Assembly: GCA_030674155.1 (NCBI GenBank)
Contig: CM060328.1
Location: 34,032,380-34,042,379 of the forward strand
Direction of reading: 5' to 3'
Length of the DNA stretch: 10,000 nt
From: Stramonita haemastoma
Taxonomy: Eukaryota > Mollusca > Gastropoda > Neogastropoda > Muricidae
The position numbers were made by a program, and so were the translations under genes. Positions 7,356 through 10,000 of this stretch are shown here, in pieces; the stretch's first letter is position 1, and the number at the start of each line of letters is the position of its first letter. A model generated the notes under the pieces. That model searched no databases. It was not told where the DNA came from and saw only the letters and a program-made list of their open reading frames with translations.

Positions 7356-7850
7356 TTAAAGAAGGGATTTTGAGGCAAAGAAGGCCATAACATTCCGTCG
7401 GAACTGAAAAAGTTGACCCTCAAAGTCTGCAGGGACCTTTTGGCTTGAGCTGGTTCCCTGTCGACAAGACACCAAGTGGCGCTGTTTCCAGCGACTTACT
7501 TACCACATGTCTGATGCCCAGAAGCCCACCACATTGAAAGCATCTGCCAGTTCCATCGCTTTCTGTTATAGGTCCTTGTTTCCAATACCCTGCCTTCAGA
7601 TCTTTCATCTTCCAGATAATGCAGCGCACCTTGGTCGACATGTTCAGATCTAAATACTGGTCCTTTTGACAGTTTCCGTTTTTGTTTCTTTTCCGTACTG
7701 CTGTTTATCTGTTTTCACTCAATTCCCTAATCCTCTTCCTATCCACAGAAAATTCAGGGCACACACCGAAACATTCCCACCTGCTTCGTTATCCAGATAC
7801 TGGAGGGCTTCCAATTTGAAAGATACACTGTAAGACTGTCGCTTCGGCAT
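7356..7850 (-). pseudogene. Pogo/CENP-B-like transposase N-terminal fragment, broken
   Basis: Reading on the minus strand from ATG at 7850. Part 1 (7850 to about 7752) has SYSVSFKLEALQYLD and NVSVCALNF, the start of a Brinker/psq-type DNA-binding helix-turn-helix. A one-base loss in a T run (7749-7752) moves it to a second frame with SVDRKRIREL, the recognition-helix end of the same domain. A TAA at 7707-7705 follows, then RKRNKNGN and YLDLN...IIWKMKDL, like the linker and start of a CENP-B-type HTH. Near 7553-7560 a second shift leads to ELADAFNVVGFWASDMW, a TAA at 7502-7500, then SRWKQRHLVS and SQKVPADFEGQLFQFRRNV, strongly like the HTH_Tnp_Tc5/CENP-B DNA-binding domain. Similarity stops by the TAA at 7358-7356. 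The DDE domain is absent: about 160 residues remain, against roughly 450-600 in intact relatives. No function is expected now. Confidence 0.72.
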
Positions 7851-7884
7851 TTTGCAAAATTGGCACAGAGAGATTCAAGAACCA

Positions 7885-7967
7885 ACTTCCGGCCATCAGG
7901 AAGCGTCGTCAAAGTACCGGTACGTCACTGACAGACAAAAGACGTCAGTGGAAAAGGCATGACGTAA
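7885..7967 (-). promoter_or_regulatory. Candidate transposase promoter with CRE- and ETS-like sites
   Basis: Lying 35-117 bases upstream of the transposase ATG (minus strand) are ACTTCCGG (7885-7892, ETS-like), TACGTCAC (7921-7928, CRE-like on the minus strand), GACGTCAG (7941-7948) and TGACGTAA (7960-7967). Three CRE-type cores within 50 bases are unlikely in such AT-rich sequence by chance, but this is motif reading only. No TATA box is evident. Confidence 0.4.
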
Positions 7968-8131
7968 TTTTAATTTACTTTGTTAGGGATGGGTGGGAGT
8001 GAGGAGAGGAGACAAAGAATAAGAAAAAAAAGGAAAGAAACACGAAAAGGTAAAGAAGGGGAAACAGATGACTTTTAGAACAGTCTGCACAAATCCTAGT
8101 GAAAGTGAGCATAGTGTCTTTGAAAAAAGCA

Positions 8132-8149
8132 GGGTGGGCGTTTACTAGG
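8132..8149 (+). repeat. Internal copy of the subterminal repeat
   Basis: GGGTGGGCGTTTACTAGG, one change from the matching part of 7221-7244 and 8183-8203. It lies 29 bases before the start of the right full-length copy. Confidence 0.75.
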
Positions 8150-8160
8150 TAGTTAACCCT

Positions 8161-8203
8161 GTGCACAACTTTTGGCTCAAAGTGGGGGGTGGGCGTTTGC
8201 TAG
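8161..8203 (+). repeat. Right subterminal repeat
   Basis: Begins GTGCACAACTTTTGG and ends GGGGGGTGGGCGTTTGCTAG. It matches 7198-7240 as a direct, not inverted, copy. Ten bases further on is the terminal repeat. Confidence 0.8.
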
Positions 8204-8213
8204 ATGGTGGGCT

Positions 8214-8238
8214 TATGCTAGGGATTTTACGGGTATAT
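8214..8238 (-). repeat. Right terminal inverted repeat
   Basis: TATGCTAGGGATTTTACGGG followed by TATAT. This is the reverse complement of 7157-7180 with one inserted G. Confidence 0.85.
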
Positions 8239-8476
8239 ACACACATACATAGTTGCGAGACAGGTTTGTCAATAGTATACCTTGATTTGGGGAAATGACC
8301 ATGCACACTACAATCAATCTTGATATTCAAGTTTTAAAAAATTGACAGCTTTTCACAGATTAAAACAAAGCAACGGAGAGAAAAAAAGCCTCCTTATACG
8401 TTGTTGTCCTTGTAGATATCTTTCATTAAACGGCACAGACTATATGTAAAAATAAACAATGCATGAAACATATCAG
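8239..8476. other. AT-rich sequence without a gene
   Basis: Flank of the transposon. It begins with ACACACATACATAG and is otherwise unique. Nothing else was recognised. Confidence 0.5.
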
Positions 8477-8649
8477 ATTCTTTCAGTATTTATTTTTCCA
8501 GACATAACTTTATCAACAGGGAGCATCCAAATACCGTTTACAAAACGATATGTATGAAATCAGAAAAAAATAATAGCTTAAAAACCAGTACTTGTAGGCG
8601 TATAATCGAATTTGATCTGGTTGTCAATCATTTTCTTTTCTTGTGTCAG
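8477..8649 (+). repeat. Exon-like duplicated segment, copy A (decayed)
   Basis: Aligns end to end with 9808-9984. Shared anchors are ATTCTTTCAGTATTT at the start, TTTCCAGA, CAAATACCG versus CAAAATACCG, TGAAATCAGA, GTAGGCGT and CATTTTCTTT at the end. AG at 8500-8501 and at 8648-8649 sits after pyrimidine runs like a splice acceptor, and a GT at 8588-8589 aligns with the GT of copy B. The reading frame that is open in copy B is interrupted here by stops, so this copy, if ever an exon, is dead. Confidence 0.6.
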
Positions 8650-8730
8650 CTTACACGAAGAACAGAAAGAGAAAAAAGACACAGATGCCATTTCAAGACA
8701 TTGATTTTACCAACACTTTTCTTCAAACAC

Positions 8731-8925
8731 GGAGCGATAGCTTAGCGGTTAGAGCGTTGCACACAATGTTTGATGGCGGAGGATCAAGCCCAGGTGCAAC
8801 CTACCCCGAAACGTTTGTTCAAGTGAATAGTTTGCATCGAGTTAACATCAGTGCCGACTTCACTTCACCGAAAATTCTTCGGATAAAAACCATTTCCTTA
8901 TTTTTCATCGATCCCATGTACGTAT
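8731..8925 (+). mobile_element. tRNA-derived SINE, third copy, different family
   Basis: The head GGAGCGATAGCTTAGCGGTT is tRNA-like. Box A TAGCTTAGCGG is at 8738-8748 and box B GATCAAGCC at 8782-8790; both fit the pol III consensus and the 33-base gap is normal for tRNA-type promoters. A D-stem GCTT/GAGC can form, but the acceptor stem does not pair and the T stem is weak, so this is not a tRNA gene. The body downstream, with CTTCGGATAAAAACC and ATCCCATGTACGTA, is not related to the core at 741-957. The 3' limit is a guess; no poly-A tail or target duplication is clear. Confidence 0.6.
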
Positions 8926-9324
8926 TACTCAACTTTTGTTAAGATTATTTAAGACGGTGGCTTCTCCCAAAATATGGATCGGAAAAATACGTGGCTTAAA
9001 CGCAGTAAAGCAAAAAAAGCAGAATCGAAAAACAAAAATTCACAAGAAACAAGCAAAATAACGCAAAAAACACTCCCCAAACTGTTTTTTTTTTACCTCA
9101 AGAAAAAAAAGTGTCCAAAAACTGGATTAAACATGGAGAGGGGGACATCTGGACATTTCTCTCTTTTTATTCAGTTAGCTTTCCGTAGCTAAGCTAATGT
9201 CTTGACTTGCTGCAAGAGGATGGTGAAAATCGATTTCTACACAGGAGTGACTGTGAGAAAGAAGGCTGGTTGACAAGAGTACAAAGAAAAGATATAAAAA
9301 AAGGGGAAAAAAAAGCTTTAAAAC
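8926..9324. other. A-rich sequence without a gene
   Basis: Bases 8990-9120 are strongly A-rich (AAAAAAGCAGAATCG, AAGAAAAAAAAG). 9140-9290 is more balanced but has no recognisable protein, and short open frames here have no motif. Confidence 0.5.
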
Positions 9325-9407
9325 ACACGCGCGCGCACAAAGGCATGCACGCACGAGCACGCACACATACACAGGTACATAGACAGACGAACAGACACAT
9401 ATACACG
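9325..9407. repeat. Degenerate (CA)n tract
   Basis: ACACACGCGCGCGCAC followed by broken CACGCACGAGCACGCACACA and CAGACAGACGAACAGACACA units. An old alternating purine-pyrimidine tract next to the TCTA array. Confidence 0.8.
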
Positions 9408-9435
9408 TATATCTCTATTTCTATTTATCTTTTTC

Positions 9436-9651
<216 letters not shown>

Positions 9652-9668
9652 AATATTTATATCTATAA

Positions 9669-9692
9669 GTGTGTGTGTGTAAGTGTGTGTGT
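9669..9692. repeat. (GT)n short tract
   Basis: Two GT runs split by AA at 9681-9682, followed by TATATACAGACATACAGACACAGGGACAGACAC to about 9724 as broken ACAGAC units. Together with 9325-9407 it flanks the TCTA array. Confidence 0.85.
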
Positions 9693-9807
9693 ATATACAG
9701 ACATACAGACACAGGGACAGACACAAAGAGAAAATGCTGCTCTTGAAGCTAGTTGAAATCATCTTAACTACAAGAAAAGATATTTCAAAACACACAATCG
9801 TCATAAT

Positions 9808-9984
9808 ATTCTTTCAGTATTTTTCTTTCCAGAGGAATACAAGCAGGAAACATCAAAATACCGCTGAAAAACGGCGTCCTGTGAAATCAGACCCCATTAA
9901 GGAGATTTTAATTCGGTCAGTGTAGGCGTTTAAAATGTAATGACCTCTGGGTTTCTAACATTTTCTTTCCTTTTTTCCAAGCAG
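9808..9984 (+). repeat. Exon-like duplicated segment, copy B
   Basis: Counterpart of 8477-8649. TTTTTCTTTCCAG ends at 9832 as a good acceptor. From there 83 bases run to a GT at 9916-9917 (CGGTCAGT, a weak donor) without a stop in the frame that reads RNTSRKHQNTAEKRRPVK. The encoded peptide is basic and I do not recognise it. A second acceptor-like tract, TTCTTTCCTTTTTTCCAAGCAG, ends at 9984 near the window edge. It could be a small exon of a gene continuing to the right, or just a repeat. Confidence 0.5.
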
Positions 9985-10000
9985 CAAACACAGAAGACAC

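Larger units (their letters stand above)
7157..8238 (-). mobile_element. Deleted pogo/CENP-B-type DNA transposon
   Basis: The element is bounded by inverted repeats: 7157-7180 is the reverse complement of 8214-8238 except for one extra G. Both outer ends read into TATA, consistent with insertion at TA and a TA target duplication, as in the Tc1/mariner-pogo superfamily. The ~1.08-kb body carries related subterminal repeats at both ends and, on the minus strand, a broken transposase N-terminal region (7356-7850) preceded by a promoter-like stretch. The DDE catalytic domain is missing, so this copy cannot move by itself. It is a decayed internal-deletion derivative. Family-level naming needs a library search; superfamily rests on the protein motifs. 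Confidence 0.75.

Noticed and set aside
7494..7503. GTAAGTAAG on the minus strand as a splice donor
   Set aside because: It looks like a perfect donor, but the transposase-like peptide continues on the other side in register, with a stop exactly there, so a decayed coding run is the simpler reading.
7420..7641. 73-codon minus-strand frame as a stand-alone gene
   Set aside because: Its first half is the middle-frame piece of the broken transposase, and its second half reads out of frame against the CENP-B-like peptide.
8731..8801. Functional tRNA gene
   Set aside because: A and B boxes are good, but the acceptor stem does not pair and the T stem has two mismatches out of five.

Overview
The window looks like nuclear DNA of an invertebrate animal, most likely a gastropod mollusc. 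The reasons are a split gene with a clear 3' splice acceptor, very dense simple-sequence repeats, tRNA-derived SINEs, a decayed cut-and-paste transposon, and a rhodopsin-class receptor of the kind expanded in lophotrochozoans. There are no operons, Shine-Dalgarno sites or bacterial genes. The gastropod assignment rests on my memory of the repeat types and is an inference.

Layout. 1-539 is GT-rich, gene-free sequence. 540-1053 is a composite repeat whose 741-1053 part is a minus-strand tRNA-derived SINE. 1198-1420 is a trinucleotide microsatellite (TAG, then ATC/AAT/AAC) that runs straight into a splice acceptor. 1431-2124 is the last coding exon of a class A peptide-type GPCR (ICL2/TM4 through TM7 and the C-tail); its earlier exons lie outside the window. 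It is the only convincing intact coding sequence here. 2125-4470 is mostly AT-rich non-coding DNA with a G-run cluster just after the stop codon and copies of a short dispersed repeat. 4472-5046 holds (TC)n, (TG)n and (TG/CG)n tracts. 5339-6105 is a TTC/GAA array with an embedded 10-mer and a roughly 110-bp higher-order repeat.

6872-7149 is a second SINE that shares its core with the first. Four bases beyond its end is a 1.08-kb element (7157-8238) with 24-bp terminal inverted repeats. Inside, on the minus strand, is a broken N-terminal half of a pogo/CENP-B-type transposase, which had not been obvious because it is split over three frames. 8477-8649 and 9808-9984 are diverged copies of one ~175-bp segment with exon-like splice signals. 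A third, unrelated tRNA-headed SINE lies at 8731-8925, and a TCTA array at 9437-9651.

The genes do not form a working unit: one host receptor exon sits in repeat-rich DNA. The most informative findings are the fossil transposon with its odd ends, the two SINEs with a common core but unlike heads, the duplicated exon-like segment, and the microsatellite occupying the branch-point/pyrimidine region of the GPCR intron. I saw no evidence of a wholly new biological system.
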